DNA of 64,000 nt from Mycobacterium sp. MS1601. GTDB lineage: Bacteria > Actinomycetota > Actinomycetes > Mycobacteriales > Mycobacteriaceae. The translations under genes and the position numbers were made by a program. Location of the stretch: assembly GCF_001984215.1 (NCBI RefSeq), contig NZ_CP019420.1, positions 620,001 through 684,000 on the forward strand, in the 5' to 3' direction. Of the stretch, positions 49,902 through 59,294 are shown in pieces; positions within the stretch are counted from its first letter, which is position 1, and every line of letters starts with the position of its first letter. The notes beneath the pieces are model-generated. The model was given only the letters and a program-made list of their open reading frames with translations. It made no database searches and was not told the DNA's origin.

Positions 49902-51377
49902 CTAGGACGAGCGACCGTTGACGCGGCGCGGTACGCGCCACGGGTTCGCATCGATGAGGGCAGGGGGCAAATGCGCTTCGGGTACCGACTGGTAGGTCAG
50001 CGGTCGTAACCAACGCCGAATCGCACTGGCTCCGACCGATGTATGAATAGAGTTGGTGGCCGGATATGGGCCTCCGTGGTGCTGGGCCCAGCTGACCGCT
50101 ACGCCGGTGGGCCACCCGTTCCAAATGACGCGCCCCGACGTGCGTGCCACTGCGGCAAGCAGCGCTGCGGCATCGGCGTCATCGACGGTCCCGTGGACGG
50201 TTGATGTCAATGTCCCCGGCAGGACGGCCAACGTCGCGTGGAGTTCAGCGATGGAGGTGTAGGTGACGATCAAGCCGAACGGCCCGAAGCACTCTTGGGC
50301 GAGCACCGCTGCATCGTCCTGCAGGGCCCGAGCATTCGTCATGGCGATCACCGGGCGCACTGCCCTGTCATCGCGGCCATCTTGCTCGGGCCACAACATA
50401 GGTCTGACATCTTTGTGTTCCATGATCGACCGAGACACTTCGAGGAAGGATCGTCGTATTCCACTGTGCAACAGCGTAAAAGGATTATCCTCTAGGTTTT
50501 CACGGACGAGCCACTGAATTGAACTCGTCTCGGGGACAAAGAGAATGCCGGGTTTGGTGCAGAACTGCCCGGCCCCGAGGAACACCGACTCGAGGAACTG
50601 GCCTGCGATGTGTCCGGGTCGTTCCCGGGCCGCGGCAGGCGTCACGAACACCGGGTTGGTGCTGCCGAACTCGCCGTAGAACGGGATGGGGTTAGCCCGA
50701 CCGGCCGCTAGATCAGCCAGTGCCCGGCCGCCCGATGTCGAACCAGTGAATCCGACAGCCGTGATGCGCTGATCTGTGACGAGTTGACGACCGACGTCGA
50801 GACCGTGCAGCACTCCAAAGGTGCCGGCCGGGGCGCCGCCGGCGCGAAGCCCCTCGTCGATCACCTGCGCGTAGGCGGTAGTCAGTCGAGGTTGGGCAGG
50901 ATGTGCCTTCGCGATGACCGGACAACCGGCAGCCAGGGCCGACGCGGTGTCACCGCCACCAAGTCCGAACGCAAATGGGAAGTTGCTGGCCCCGAACACC
51001 GCGACGGGACCGCTGGGTACCAAGATGCGGCGTAGATCGGGGCGGGGAACCGGAAGCAGGTCGGCGTCGGCGGTATCGATCGTGGCCTCCAGCCAGGAAC
51101 CCTCCGCGACAACCTCTGCGAACATTCGGAGTTGCATCGTAGTGCGTGCAACCTCGCCGTCCAGGCGCGCCTGCGGAAGTGAACTATCGGCGGCCGCCAG
51201 CGGCACCAGTGCGCCGCGGTGCGCGTCGAGCGCGTCGGCTACGGACCGCAGAACCTGTGCTCGCTGACTCAGGTCCATACTCGCCAAGGGCGCCGCCGCG
51301 GTCGCGGCGGCGCAGAGAACTTGTTCATAATCCTGTCCGCCGATATCTGAAATTATCTGTGTAGCAGTCACTTCCAT
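49902..51377 (-). CDS. Aldehyde dehydrogenase, 2-oxoglutarate-semialdehyde (2,5-dioxovalerate) type
   Basis: 491-aa NADP-type ALDH. FGASNFPFAFGLGGGDTASALAAGCPV is the cofactor/substrate segment characteristic of the ketoglutaric-semialdehyde group, FYGEFGSTNP holds the catalytic Glu and GAGQFCTKPG the catalytic Cys. Its family usually finishes non-phosphorylative pentose or sugar-acid pathways by making 2-oxoglutarate. It reads away from the CoA-transferase operon across a shared 164-base control region. Confidence 0.88.
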   Translation of the reverse strand: MEVTATQIISDIGGQDYEQVLCAAATAAAPLASMDLSQRAQVLRSVADALDAHRGALVPLAAADSSLPQARLDGEVARTTMQLRMFAEVVAEGSWLEATIDTADADLLPVPRPDLRRILVPSGPVAVFGASNFPFAFGLGGGDTASALAAGCPVIAKAHPAQPRLTTAYAQVIDEGLRAGGAPAGTFGVLHGLDVGRQLVTDQRITAVGFTGSTSGGRALADLAAGRANPIPFYGEFGSTNPVFVTPAAARERPGHIAGQFLESVFLGAGQFCTKPGILFVPETSSIQWLVRENLEDNPFTLLHSGIRRSFLEVSRSIMEHKDVRPMLWPEQDGRDDRAVRPVIAMTNARALQDDAAVLAQECFGPFGLIVTYTSIAELHATLAVLPGTLTSTVHGTVDDADAAALLAAVARTSGRVIWNGWPTGVAVSWAQHHGGPYPATNSIHTSVGASAIRRWLRPLTYQSVPEAHLPPALIDANPWRVPRRVNGRSS

Positions 51378-51458
51378 TGTCCTTCCTGTCGAGTTCCGGG
51401 CTCCGCAGCCGGAGGCTCTGACAGCTCAGTCTGTCGGAGAACTGCGGTGACGCCATAC

Positions 51459-51470
51459 CTCCATATGGAG
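51459..51470. promoter_or_regulatory. Operator dyad between the aldehyde dehydrogenase and CoA-transferase genes
   Basis: CTCCATATGGAG is a perfect 12-bp palindrome followed by ATTGTGTG (51471-51478). The same arrangement, CTCCA-N2-TGGAG then TTGTGTG, occurs at 59207-59228 before the transporter gene. Confidence 0.6.
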
Positions 51471-51541
51471 ATTGTGTGAGTGCGGTCACGAGCGTCAGGA
51501 TTGGCGTCGCAACAGGAACCGAGCGACTCTGGAGGACGCTG

Positions 51542-52675
51542 ATGACCACAAATAGTGGTCCACTTACCGGGGTTCGGGTACTGGACATGACCCGTCTGGC
51601 GCCCGGACCGTATGCGAGCATGCTGCTCGCGGATCTCGGTGCGGAAGTGATCGCCATCGGCGGCGGTAGATCCGGGCTTCCGGTGCCAGCGCTGTCGCGG
51701 GGAAAGGAGTTTATCTCCCTGGACCTCAAGACCGAAGCCGGCCGCCGGTCCCTGCACGGGCTCGTCTCCAGAGCCGATGTCTTCCTGGAAGGATTCCGGC
51801 CCGGAGTCGCGGCCAAGTTGGGTGCCGGCTATGCAGAATTATCCGCTCTCAACCCCGGGCTCGTGTACTGCAGTGTCACCGGTTACGGACAGGACGGACC
51901 GATGGCACAGCGTGCCGGCCATGACATCAACTACCTCGCGGTCGCAGGTGCGCTCGGCACCTTCGGGCCGGCGGATCAACCGCCCACCCCACCCCTGAAC
52001 TTGGTCGCCGATTTCGCCGGTGGAGGGTTGCTGTCGGCATTCGGCATACTGGGCGCTCTCTTCGACAGGACTCGAACTGGCAGGGGGCGCTACATCGACT
52101 CCGCCATGGTGGACGGGGTGCTGTCCATGATGGGAATGAATTTCGCCGATTGGCAGACGCCGACCCTGGCAGCACGCGGGCATGGCGTACTGGCCGGCTC
52201 AGTGCCTTTCTACCGTTGCTATCGCTGCGCCGACGGTCGCTACGTCGCGGTGGGGGCGCTCGAGGTGGCTTTCTTCGAACGGTTGTGGACCACCCTCGAC
52301 CTCGGTGAGGTGCCACACCATTATGACGAGTCCACCTGGGAGCTCATCGAGAAGTCGCTGACCGCGGCGTTCGAAACGAAGACAAGGGCTCAGTGGACCG
52401 CGGTGTTCGCTGAAGTGGACGCGTGCGTCACACCGGTGCTCGAACCACACGAACTGGCAACCTTTGACCAGATTGTGGCCAGGGATCCACACTTCGCTCT
52501 GGATTCGGTGCCGGTTGTTCCCGTGTTCTCCGGGGGACCCGCAAGGCGCGACACCGACACCCGCGGCAAGACCGAAGAAGTACTGCGCCGCAACGGGATT
52601 CCTGAGGACGTAATCACCCGTGCCGTTGCCTGCACCCCATCGGTTGTCACAGGCCTGAGCTGGCCTCCCCTGTGA
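51542..52675 (+). CDS. CaiB/BaiF-family CoA-transferase or alpha-methylacyl-CoA racemase
   Basis: 377 aa. LTGVRVLDMTRLAPGPYASMLLADLGAEVI is the family III N-terminus. AGHDINYLAVAGAL (His) and NLVADFAGGGL (Asp) are closer to the racemase branch than to formyl-CoA transferases. ATG 51542 has GGAGG six bases upstream; an earlier frame at 51476 lacks one. First gene of a long operon. Confidence 0.87.
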   Translation: MTTNSGPLTGVRVLDMTRLAPGPYASMLLADLGAEVIAIGGGRSGLPVPALSRGKEFISLDLKTEAGRRSLHGLVSRADVFLEGFRPGVAAKLGAGYAELSALNPGLVYCSVTGYGQDGPMAQRAGHDINYLAVAGALGTFGPADQPPTPPLNLVADFAGGGLLSAFGILGALFDRTRTGRGRYIDSAMVDGVLSMMGMNFADWQTPTLAARGHGVLAGSVPFYRCYRCADGRYVAVGALEVAFFERLWTTLDLGEVPHHYDESTWELIEKSLTAAFETKTRAQWTAVFAEVDACVTPVLEPHELATFDQIVARDPHFALDSVPVVPVFSGGPARRDTDTRGKTEEVLRRNGIPEDVITRAVACTPSVVTGLSWPPL

Positions 52676-52720
52676 ACCACCGCGTTTCGCCATAACCAAT
52701 TCGCAGACAAGGAGCAGTAC

Positions 52721-53839
52721 ATGCGCACCGAACATCACGAATTTCGCGCCAGCATACGCAAACTCGCACAGGCCAAGATCGCGCCGCATTCCGCCGACGT
52801 GGACGACAAGGAACGTTTTCCCGCCGAAGCGTGGTCGGCTCTGTGCAGCAGTGAACTTCCCGGGCTGGCACATCCCGAGAGTCTCGGCGGAAGTGGTGCC
52901 GATCTTCTCTCGCAGGTCATCGCGGTAGAAGAAGTCGCAGCATCGTGTGCCAGCTCGGCGCTGGTCCTGCTGGTCAACTGGGCAGGTACGTCCACGGTAT
53001 TGAGCCAGGGATCTGACGAGCTCAAGCAACTGGTGATACCCGGGGTGGCCTCAGGCGCCGCCGGAGCTGCGTGGTGCATGACGGAACCGCTCGTGGGATC
53101 GGACCTGTCAGCAATCTCCACTACAGCAGTGCAGCAGGGTTCGGACTGGATAATCAACGGACAGAAGCGATTTGTCAGCAACGCGCCCTGGGCCGACTGG
53201 TACGCGGTCCTGGCCAAGACCGGCGAGAAGAGCCTCGGTGTCTTCATCGTGCACAAGGATGACAATGGCGTCAGCTTCGGAGCACCCGAGAAGAAGATGG
53301 GGATGCGCGGAAGCCCGACAACTGACGTGGTTCTCGACGACTGCCGACTCCCCGCGGTTCGTGTTGTCAACGATCCGCACCAAGGGCTGACCTACATATC
53401 TGCGGAATTGAACGTCAGTCGTACCCTCATCGCAGCGCAGGCGCTGGGAATCGCTCAGGGAGCCTTCGACGCTGCTGTTGCATACACGACCGACCGTGAG
53501 CAGTTCGGGCAGCCCATCGCGCGCTTCCAGATGTTGCGGGGCATGGTCGCCGACATGGCAATCAAGATCGAATCGGCCCGTTCGCTGCTCTATGACGCGG
53601 TCCGGCTCATCGAGGCCGGTGAGCCGGCTGCCCGGGCGAAGGCAGCAATGGCGAAGTTGCTCTGCAGTGACAATGCGATGTCGGTGGCCACTGATGCGGT
53701 ACAGCTGCACGGCGGGTACGGCTTCGTACGTGACTACCCGGTCGAGCGAATGATGCGCGACGCCAAGATCACTCAGATCTACGAGGGCACCAACCAGATC
53801 CAACGGCTTCTCGTTGCCAAGTCGGTGTACGGAAAGTAG
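52721..53839 (+). CDS. Acyl-CoA dehydrogenase
   Basis: 372-aa flavoprotein. MTEPLVGSDLSAIST is the FAD-binding loop, GMRGSPTTDVVLDDCRLP the middle beta-domain, QFGQPIARFQMLRGMVADM the C-domain motif, and VQLHGGYGFVRDYPVERMMRDAKITQIYEGTNQIQ the end. Glu in IYEGTNQ fits the catalytic base of short/medium/branched-chain enzymes. Removes two hydrogens alpha-beta to the thioester; actual substrate unknown. AGGAG precedes the ATG. Confidence 0.93.
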   Translation: MRTEHHEFRASIRKLAQAKIAPHSADVDDKERFPAEAWSALCSSELPGLAHPESLGGSGADLLSQVIAVEEVAASCASSALVLLVNWAGTSTVLSQGSDELKQLVIPGVASGAAGAAWCMTEPLVGSDLSAISTTAVQQGSDWIINGQKRFVSNAPWADWYAVLAKTGEKSLGVFIVHKDDNGVSFGAPEKKMGMRGSPTTDVVLDDCRLPAVRVVNDPHQGLTYISAELNVSRTLIAAQALGIAQGAFDAAVAYTTDREQFGQPIARFQMLRGMVADMAIKIESARSLLYDAVRLIEAGEPAARAKAAMAKLLCSDNAMSVATDAVQLHGGYGFVRDYPVERMMRDAKITQIYEGTNQIQRLLVAKSVYGK

Positions 53840-53845
53840 GTCATT

Positions 53846-55042
53846 GTGCAGCACTCTGGATCGCAAGCCCTCAGCGGTGTGCGCGTACTCGATCTGGGCG
53901 AGATCATGCAAGGCCCCGTCGCCGCGCAGGTGCTCGGCGACCTCGGGGCCGAGGTGATCAAGGTCGAGCGGGGCGCCACGGGCGACATGTTGCGAGGCCT
54001 TGATCGCGACTCGCTGCAGGCGCGTCGTCCCAGCGCGTACTTCGCTGCGGTCAACCGAAACAAGCGCAGCATCGCGCTGAACCTGAAATCCGATGAGGGG
54101 AAGGAGATTCTGCATCAGCTATTGGTAGATACGGACGTCCTCATCCACAGTTATCGAACCGCGGCGGTACAGCGGCTGGGGTTGACCTACGACGACCTGC
54201 ACGAGCGCTATCCCAGACTCGTCTACGGAACCGCAACCGGATTCGGGGAAACCGGACCATACGCCCACAAGGCCGGACAGGACATGCTCGCGCAAGCGCT
54301 GAGCGGGATGGCGAGGTCGTGCGGCGACCCGTCGATCTCCGCCTACGTGCACCCGGTACCGATGGTCGATTACGCGTCCGGAATGGCCCTGGCTCAGGGG
54401 ATTCTGGCGGCATTGTTCGAGCGCGAGCGCTCCGGTCGCGGCCAGAAGGTCAGCGTGAACCTCTTCGACACGGCGATGTCGCTGCAGACTCTCGAGAGTT
54501 CGACCTTGCTCATGAACGAGCGCGAAACCAATTGGGTAACTGATTGGTACAGCGGTATCTTCGAGACGACAGACGGTATGCTCCTGGTGCTGGGGCTGTT
54601 TCGGGAAAACCCCCTGCAGCTTGCGTCCAAAGCGTTGGGCATCGACGATCTGTCCATCCAGCCCGCGTTCGGCTCACCGCAACTCCAGGCCGACAACAAG
54701 GAAGCCGCCAATGCGGTGCTGCGTCCACTTGTCGCGAAGCTGAGCACAGCAGAGGCGGCGGAACGCTTCGATGCGGTTGATCTCCTGTGCGCGCCCCTGC
54801 TCACTCTGAAAGAGGCACTTGATCATCCCCAAACCCGGCACAACGGCGTGTTGGTCGATGTTGATGTCGAAGGTGTCCGGACGACCCGGCTGATGGGCAA
54901 TCCGGTTTCCCTGTCACGTACACCCACCCGGGTGCGCCGGGGCGCCCCGAAAGTCGGTGAGCATTCAGAGGAGATCCTGCACGAGCTCGGGCTGTCACCG
55001 TCGCAGGTTCAGGATTTGCGGAGCAAGGAAGTGATTCGATGA
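53846..55042 (+). CDS. CaiB/BaiF-family CoA-transferase, second copy
   Basis: 398-aa family III CoA-transferase. LSGVRVLDLGEIMQGPVAAQVLGDLGAEVIKVE, RNKRSIALNLKSDEGKEIL, and GYGQ-equivalent TGFGETGPYAHKAGQDMLAQALSGM with Asp in the active-site position of true transferases. Likely loads CoA from succinyl- or another acyl-CoA onto a carboxylate. GTG start six bases after the dehydrogenase; its stop overlaps the next ATG. Confidence 0.9.
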   Translation: MQHSGSQALSGVRVLDLGEIMQGPVAAQVLGDLGAEVIKVERGATGDMLRGLDRDSLQARRPSAYFAAVNRNKRSIALNLKSDEGKEILHQLLVDTDVLIHSYRTAAVQRLGLTYDDLHERYPRLVYGTATGFGETGPYAHKAGQDMLAQALSGMARSCGDPSISAYVHPVPMVDYASGMALAQGILAALFERERSGRGQKVSVNLFDTAMSLQTLESSTLLMNERETNWVTDWYSGIFETTDGMLLVLGLFRENPLQLASKALGIDDLSIQPAFGSPQLQADNKEAANAVLRPLVAKLSTAEAAERFDAVDLLCAPLLTLKEALDHPQTRHNGVLVDVDVEGVRTTRLMGNPVSLSRTPTRVRRGAPKVGEHSEEILHELGLSPSQVQDLRSKEVIR

Positions 55043-56184
55043 CCAACACGACAGCAATCGACCCGACATCCGGCACGGCCACTGCCATGGTTCTCGAAGA
55101 GTTCGGGCATGCCGTGACGGCGCGTACGTTTCCGTTTACTCAGCCCGCCGCCGGCGCTGTCGTTGTGGAGGTGACACACGCAGGAGTCTGTGGAACGGAC
55201 CTCCACCTGCAGCAGGGTCGACTGACCATTCCGGTACCGGTGATCCTCGGCCACGAGGCAGTGGGCCGAGTGCGTGCCCTCGGCGAGGGAGTCACCAGGG
55301 ATGCGCGTGGCGAGCAGCTCCGCGTTGGGGACGCGGTGTCATGGGCTTCCAATATTCCGTGCGGACAGTGCTTTTACTGCCAGGAGGAACAGGAACCGTC
55401 GCTGTGTGAGACCCGCAAGGTATACGGAATCAACCAGTCGTCGGACGTTTGGCCGCACCTCTCGGGGGGCTGGTCCGAGCAGATCTACCTCCAGCCCGGC
55501 TCTACGATCGTCCGAATCCCGTCCTCAGTGACCCCGCAACAGGTGATCGCCCTTGGGTGCGCCGGACCGACGGCGGTTCACGCGGTCAACGGCATCGCGA
55601 GACCGGAGCATGGCGATACCGTGGTGATACAGGGCAGCGGGCCGGTTGGATTGGCCTGCGCCATGTTCGCCACACTGGCCGGTGCGGCCAAGGTGATCAT
55701 CGTCGGCGGACCCTCCCGTCGCCTTGAAGTCGCGCGGGCGGCCGGCATCGGCGACGTCCACATCGACATCTTTGCTGAGCCGGATCGAGCCGCCCGTCTC
55801 GACCGAGTTCTCGCGCACACGACGGGCGGCCGCGGTGCCGACCTGGTTGTCGAGGCAGCCGGCGTCCCGACAGCAGTGTCGGAAGGCATCGACATCACCC
55901 GGCGCGGCGGCAAGTATGTCGTCGTCGGACAGTACACCGACCACGGCACCACTCCGATCAATCCTCACTACATCACGAAAAAGCAGCTTCAAGTGCTGGG
56001 CAGCTGGGCGTTCTCCCCCCGTAACCACCTCGAATACGTCGAGGCGCTGCCCCTACTGGTCACCCGGTTCGACCTTGCCTCGATGGTCACCGAGTACCCG
56101 CTCGAGCAGGCCGAAAAGGCCATGGGCGACATGCGGGAAGGACGCTCCCTCAAGTCGGTACTCGTGACGGCGGGCCGTTCATGA
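55039..56184 (+). CDS. Zinc-dependent alcohol dehydrogenase
   Basis: 381-aa medium-chain dehydrogenase. HAGVCGTDLHLQQG and GHEAVGRV give the catalytic-zinc Cys and His; CGQCFYC followed by a later Cys (SLCET) is the structural zinc site; VVIQGSGPVGLACAMFA is the NAD-binding Rossmann turn. Oxidises an alcohol or polyol. Overlaps both neighbours by four bases. Confidence 0.92.
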   Translation: MTNTTAIDPTSGTATAMVLEEFGHAVTARTFPFTQPAAGAVVVEVTHAGVCGTDLHLQQGRLTIPVPVILGHEAVGRVRALGEGVTRDARGEQLRVGDAVSWASNIPCGQCFYCQEEQEPSLCETRKVYGINQSSDVWPHLSGGWSEQIYLQPGSTIVRIPSSVTPQQVIALGCAGPTAVHAVNGIARPEHGDTVVIQGSGPVGLACAMFATLAGAAKVIIVGGPSRRLEVARAAGIGDVHIDIFAEPDRAARLDRVLAHTTGGRGADLVVEAAGVPTAVSEGIDITRRGGKYVVVGQYTDHGTTPINPHYITKKQLQVLGSWAFSPRNHLEYVEALPLLVTRFDLASMVTEYPLEQAEKAMGDMREGRSLKSVLVTAGRS

Positions 56185-57305
56185 CCGACGCCCGCTACAC
56201 CGCCGCCATCGAATCCATGCTCGAACGTATCGACTCGACCGCCAAGCAGACCAGAGGAATGTTCCCGCACCACGGTGACCCCGCAACCGGTGAATGGACC
56301 ACCACGGTCGACGGAAACTGGACGGGAGGGTTCTGGGGCGGTATGGCTTCACTCGGCTACGTGGCGTCCGGTGATGAACGCCTGTCGCGACTCGCCGACA
56401 CGATTACCGAACAGGTTCTGCCCCGGCAGAACTCCGACACCGCCTTCCGTGGATTCCTCTTCTGGTACGGAGCAGCTGTCAACCATCTGGTGACCGGAAG
56501 CGCTCCTGCCGCCCGCACTGCTCTGGCAGGGGCTCGGGGCCTGCTCGTCAGCTTCAACGATCGAGTCGGCATCATTCCTCTTGGCGAGGAAGCAGAAGAA
56601 GCGGACGCCGTGGGCAGTTGCGCCGCGAACATCGACGCCGTCCCGGGAACCGTCGCTTTGTTGGCATGGGCGGCAACACAGACCGACGACCCACGGTTTC
56701 TCGACACTGCGATCCGCCACGCGCAACGGCACATCGAATTCTGCGTCCGCGAGGATAATTCGGTCTGTCAATCTGCGCAGTTCGACGAATCGAACGGCGC
56801 TCTGTTGCAGCGGTACACACACAAGGGCATGACAGACGACAGCACCTGGGGCCGGGCACAGGCCTGGGCAATGTTGGCATACGCCCAGGCAGCCCAGTGG
56901 GCGTCAGCGTCTTTCCTACCGATCGCGGTCAGCGTGGCCGATTGGTGGATGGACCGCACGCCAGATGTGCCGATAGTGTCGTGGGATTTCGACGCCGGTA
57001 GCGGACCAGATATTCCGATCGATACGTCCGCCACCGCTATTGCGGCAGCCGCTCTGCTCAAGCTCGCCCGACTGGTCCCTGACCGGCCGGACTTCCGGGA
57101 CAGGGCGGTCGCCCACGTAGACGCGCTGGTCGAACACCTCACGCCGACGGGTCCGAAGGACGGCAGACCGGCAGGTATCCTCACCCACGGATGTTTTGAC
57201 AAACGCAGGGACTTCGCCACCAGCAATGAATTGATTTGGGGCGATTACTTCTTGCTCGAGTGCCTGCTCAGCCTGGACGGCCGGGTCGATAATCTGAAAT
57301 TATGA
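56181..57305 (+). CDS. GH88/GH105-like (alpha/alpha)6-barrel hydrolase
   Basis: 374 aa. NWTGGFWGGMASLGYVASGDER and DDSTWGRAQAWAMLAYAQAAQW, then DTSATAIAAAALLKLARL, follow the unsaturated glucuronyl hydrolase (GH88) pattern, with Asp residues at the catalytic-like positions. GH88 enzymes remove a 4,5-unsaturated uronic acid from oligosaccharides by hydration. No signal peptide, so it acts on imported material. Unusual in a CoA-thioester operon; it hints that the substrate is a glycoside or uronate derivative. Confidence 0.78.
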   Translation: MTDARYTAAIESMLERIDSTAKQTRGMFPHHGDPATGEWTTTVDGNWTGGFWGGMASLGYVASGDERLSRLADTITEQVLPRQNSDTAFRGFLFWYGAAVNHLVTGSAPAARTALAGARGLLVSFNDRVGIIPLGEEAEEADAVGSCAANIDAVPGTVALLAWAATQTDDPRFLDTAIRHAQRHIEFCVREDNSVCQSAQFDESNGALLQRYTHKGMTDDSTWGRAQAWAMLAYAQAAQWASASFLPIAVSVADWWMDRTPDVPIVSWDFDAGSGPDIPIDTSATAIAAAALLKLARLVPDRPDFRDRAVAHVDALVEHLTPTGPKDGRPAGILTHGCFDKRRDFATSNELIWGDYFLLECLLSLDGRVDNLKL

Positions 57306-57354
57306 CCCAGTTGACATGAACGGATGTTCAGTGCCGGGGAATCGAGGAACGCCG

Positions 57355-58536
57355 GTGTTCGAAACCACAGGTATCGCAGCCCACGAGTTCAAGCATTCGG
57401 GCGTCAGCACCTCCACCTTGGACGCGCTGGGAATCATGCATCCCGAACTGCTCGTGTTGACGGACGAATCGGCTGCCATGACATTGGCGGGCCAGCGCAT
57501 CCGGGAGATCGGCGACTTCGACATGTCGCTGGTCGGCCGCATCGAATTCGGTGGGGCGATGGTGCACCGAAACTGGCAGGGGACAAAGAGCAAGGCTTTG
57601 CACCGTCTGGTGGTGCCGGAAGGCGTCGGCCTCGGCGGAAAGAGTATCTTGCTCCGCAAGCCGGTATGGGTCAGGGACTACCTCTCGGACACCGGGATCA
57701 CGCATGATTTCGACGAGCTCGTGGCGCAGGAGTCACTCCGTGGCATGCTGGCGGTGCCCATGATCTACGAAGATCGGGTGCTAGGCGCCGTGTACGTGGG
57801 GACCCGAGAATATTCGTCTTTTGGTGATCGGGTTATCGCCGAGATCGAATCGACGGCCGCCACTGCCGCCGTCACCATCGTCAGTGCTGCGCGCGTGGCT
57901 GCTCAGACCGAACTGGCGGTCGAGGCCGAGCGCAATCGACTCGCCGAAGCCCTGCACGATTCGGTCAGCCCGGTCCTGTTCCGGATCGGTGCCGAGTTAC
58001 AGAGTCTGCGGGCGATTGCTGACACCCAGGCAATCCACGATCGGCTGCAGGACATCACCGTTCAAGTGCATGCCGTCAACGCTTCGATTCGCAGATCGCT
58101 GACGGACCTGAGCTCGCGTCCGCCTGAACGGGAACTGCCGGTGAGTATCGAGGAAGATTGCCAGGCTTTTGCGCTGCGGACCGGTATCCCAGCCCGCTTT
58201 CTGCCTCTGACGGAATCCCCGGATCTGGACAGCAGCCGCGTAGACGCCCTGCAGCGCTTGGTGCGCGAGGCCCTTGTCAACATCGAGAAGCACGCCGATG
58301 CCTCCACAGTCGTGGTCAGCCTGTCAGTGCGTTTAGGCACGGTCACGGTCGTTGTCAGCGACGACGGCTGCGGCGTGGACCCGGCCGAAGACCGTTCGTG
58401 TAGCAGTCAATTGGGCCTCAGCTTGGCCATGGGACGGCTGGAAAGGCTTGGTGGCGGGGTGTCTGTCGTCAGCGACGAGGAGAGTGGGACCACCGTGCGC
58501 GGCTGGGTCCGCGTGATCGATAGCTCGGGTGCATGA
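57355..58536 (+). CDS. GAF-domain sensor histidine kinase (NarX-like, HisKA_3)
   Basis: 393 aa from GTG 57355 (GAGG about seven bases upstream); an ATG at 57316 without ribosome site would add 13 residues. GAF domain (about 40-175, SLRGMLAVPMIYEDRVLGAVYV), then EALHDSVSPVLFRIGAEL with phospho-His near 201 and an ATPase domain (LVREALVNIEKHADAS N-box, VVSDDGCGVD G1). No membrane span, so it senses a cytosolic ligand. Partner of the response regulator it overlaps. Confidence 0.9.
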   Translation: MFETTGIAAHEFKHSGVSTSTLDALGIMHPELLVLTDESAAMTLAGQRIREIGDFDMSLVGRIEFGGAMVHRNWQGTKSKALHRLVVPEGVGLGGKSILLRKPVWVRDYLSDTGITHDFDELVAQESLRGMLAVPMIYEDRVLGAVYVGTREYSSFGDRVIAEIESTAATAAVTIVSAARVAAQTELAVEAERNRLAEALHDSVSPVLFRIGAELQSLRAIADTQAIHDRLQDITVQVHAVNASIRRSLTDLSSRPPERELPVSIEEDCQAFALRTGIPARFLPLTESPDLDSSRVDALQRLVREALVNIEKHADASTVVVSLSVRLGTVTVVVSDDGCGVDPAEDRSCSSQLGLSLAMGRLERLGGGVSVVSDEESGTTVRGWVRVIDSSGA

Positions 58537-59171
58537 CCCAAGACTCGAGGACGATCCGCATCTTTGTCGTCGACGACCACCCCATCGTGCGCGGCGGAGT
58601 GGAACTCCTGGCCCGGCAGGACCCAGGACTCGAGGTGGTCGGAGGTGCGCTGAGCGGGGCGGAGGCCGTCGAGTTGGCCCGTAGCTTGCCGATCGACGTC
58701 ATCCTGCTCGACCTGCGACTCCCCGACATCCCGGCCCCCGAACTGATCACACGATTGCGCCGGGTCGCACGACACGCGCGGATACTGCTGTTCACCGCGT
58801 TCGCTGATCATGGTGCCATCGACCTGTTGATGGAGGCGGGCGCGGACGGGTGCCTTGTCAAGGACATCAGCGGACAGGACTTCGCCACGGCGATCCACCG
58901 AGTGTCCAGTGGAATCCGGGTTGTGGACCCGAGGTTGGCTGGGTCGCGCAAAGCCGCGACATCGGAGGCTTTGCACCGGGCGGGTCTGACCCGTCGCGAG
59001 TACGAGGTATTGCGTTTTGCGGCAATGGGAAACAGTAATCCTGAGATTGCTCAGGAACTGTTACTCGCGCGCAACACCGTCAAGACCTATCTGCAGAGTG
59101 CGATGCAGAAGCTGAATGCACGCAACCGTGTCGAAGCAATCGCGCGTGCGCACGAACTCCGCTTGCTCTGA
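58533..59171 (+). CDS. NarL/LuxR-family response regulator
   Basis: 212 aa. Receiver domain with Asp14/Asp15 and phospho-acceptor Asp60 (ILLDLRLPD), Lys in CLVKDISG, and a LuxR HTH at about 151-205 (LTRREYEVLRFAAMGNSNPEIAQELLLARNTVKTYL). ATG overlaps the kinase stop. Candidate activator of the surrounding operons through the CTCCA-N2-TGGAG sites. Confidence 0.92.
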   Translation: MTQDSRTIRIFVVDDHPIVRGGVELLARQDPGLEVVGGALSGAEAVELARSLPIDVILLDLRLPDIPAPELITRLRRVARHARILLFTAFADHGAIDLLMEAGADGCLVKDISGQDFATAIHRVSSGIRVVDPRLAGSRKAATSEALHRAGLTRREYEVLRFAAMGNSNPEIAQELLLARNTVKTYLQSAMQKLNARNRVEAIARAHELRLL

Positions 59172-59206
59172 ACGCATTTCGTCAGACGACGGTTCAAAGT
59201 ACACCT

Positions 59207-59218
59207 CTCCACCTGGAG
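59207..59218. promoter_or_regulatory. Operator dyad ahead of the MHS transporter gene
   Basis: CTCCACCTGGAG (TCTCCA/TGGAGA with a CC centre if extended by one base each side) is followed by TTGTGTG at 59222-59228. It repeats the layout at 51459-51478. Confidence 0.6.
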
Positions 59219-59294
59219 ATGTTGTGTGGCCCGGATCACTCATATATTGCAAGCCACAGGAATCGCTGTGCACTCGTGGCAACGGAGGCCATAT

